Source of the DNA: Ktedonobacter sp.
GTDB taxonomy: Bacteria > Chloroflexota > Ktedonobacteria > Ktedonobacterales > Ktedonobacteraceae
DNA length: 5,096 nt
Direction: 5' to 3'
Assembly: GCA_003450555.1 (NCBI GenBank)
Contig: DMFQ01000316.1
Coordinates: forward strand, 1 to 5,096
This document shows positions 5,057 to 5,096 of this stretch, one piece after another (within the stretch, counting starts at the first letter, position 1; each line of letters starts with the position of its first letter). The notes under the pieces were generated by a model, which was not told the DNA's origin, ran no database searches, and was given only the letters and a program-made list of their open reading frames with translations. A program made the translations under genes and the position numbers.

Positions 5057-5096
5057 ATGTTCGTAGAAAAGAAGATATGGCCGCTATCCCTCGTAC
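5057..5096 (+). CDS. start of an unidentified gene, cut by the window edge
   Basis: An ATG at 5057 is preceded by AAGGAG (5043-5048) with an eight-base spacer, a good ribosome binding site. The 13 codons visible read MFVEKKIWPLSLV, with no stop before the window ends. The mix of lysines then a hydrophobic start could open a signal peptide or membrane segment, but too little is visible to assign a family. It is divergent from hicBA. Confidence 0.45.
   Translation, partial: MFVEKKIWPLSLV

Overview
The window is chromosomal-type bacterial sequence of mixed gene orientation and middling base composition. The gene families present are an NTF2-like protein, a phenylacetate-CoA ligase, a SHOCT membrane protein, an AadA-type C-terminal domain, an MFS permease and hicBA. 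Together with the loose gene packing they would fit a large soil-type genome, for example a Ktedonobacteria-like Chloroflexota or a Gram-positive soil bacterium. No rRNA or other taxonomic marker is present, so the taxon is a guess.

Layout. 1-270 has no gene I can support. 271-666 (+) encodes an NTF2/SnoaL-fold protein. 768-1870 (+) is a phenylacetate-CoA ligase (paaK) gene broken by an out-of-frame internal deletion of roughly 230 bp. The family signature is interrupted after the YGYGL motif and resumes at WTEGMR in another frame. 1887-1988 (+) is a short reading frame that may be a coding remnant. 2132-2428 (+) encodes a 98-residue membrane-anchored SHOCT protein, preceded by nested inverted repeats and followed by a strong hairpin at 2462-2506. 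That hairpin also ends the convergent gene at 2532-2879 (-), which keeps only the C-terminal helical domain of an AadA/DUF4111-type nucleotidyltransferase. 2880-3182 is intergenic, with a 60-bp-spaced degenerate direct repeat next to the start of the following gene. 3183-4379 (+) encodes a 398-residue MFS permease. 4391-4426 is a terminator hairpin facing the minus strand. 4430-4862 (-) is a hicB-hicA toxin-antitoxin pair, antitoxin first, with a promoter region carrying three copies of a 6-bp ATGCTA element. The window ends in the first 13 codons of a further plus-strand gene (5057-).

The genes do not form one pathway. The main biological themes are decay (a deleted paaK, a 5'-truncated nucleotidyltransferase and possible small remnants) and a compact toxin-antitoxin module in visibly more AT-rich sequence, which is consistent with an accessory region. 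I found no convincing undescribed multi-gene system. The best leads are the paaK deletion junction, the operator-like repeats ahead of a hicB that lacks a DNA-binding domain, and the internal symmetry of the MFS protein.
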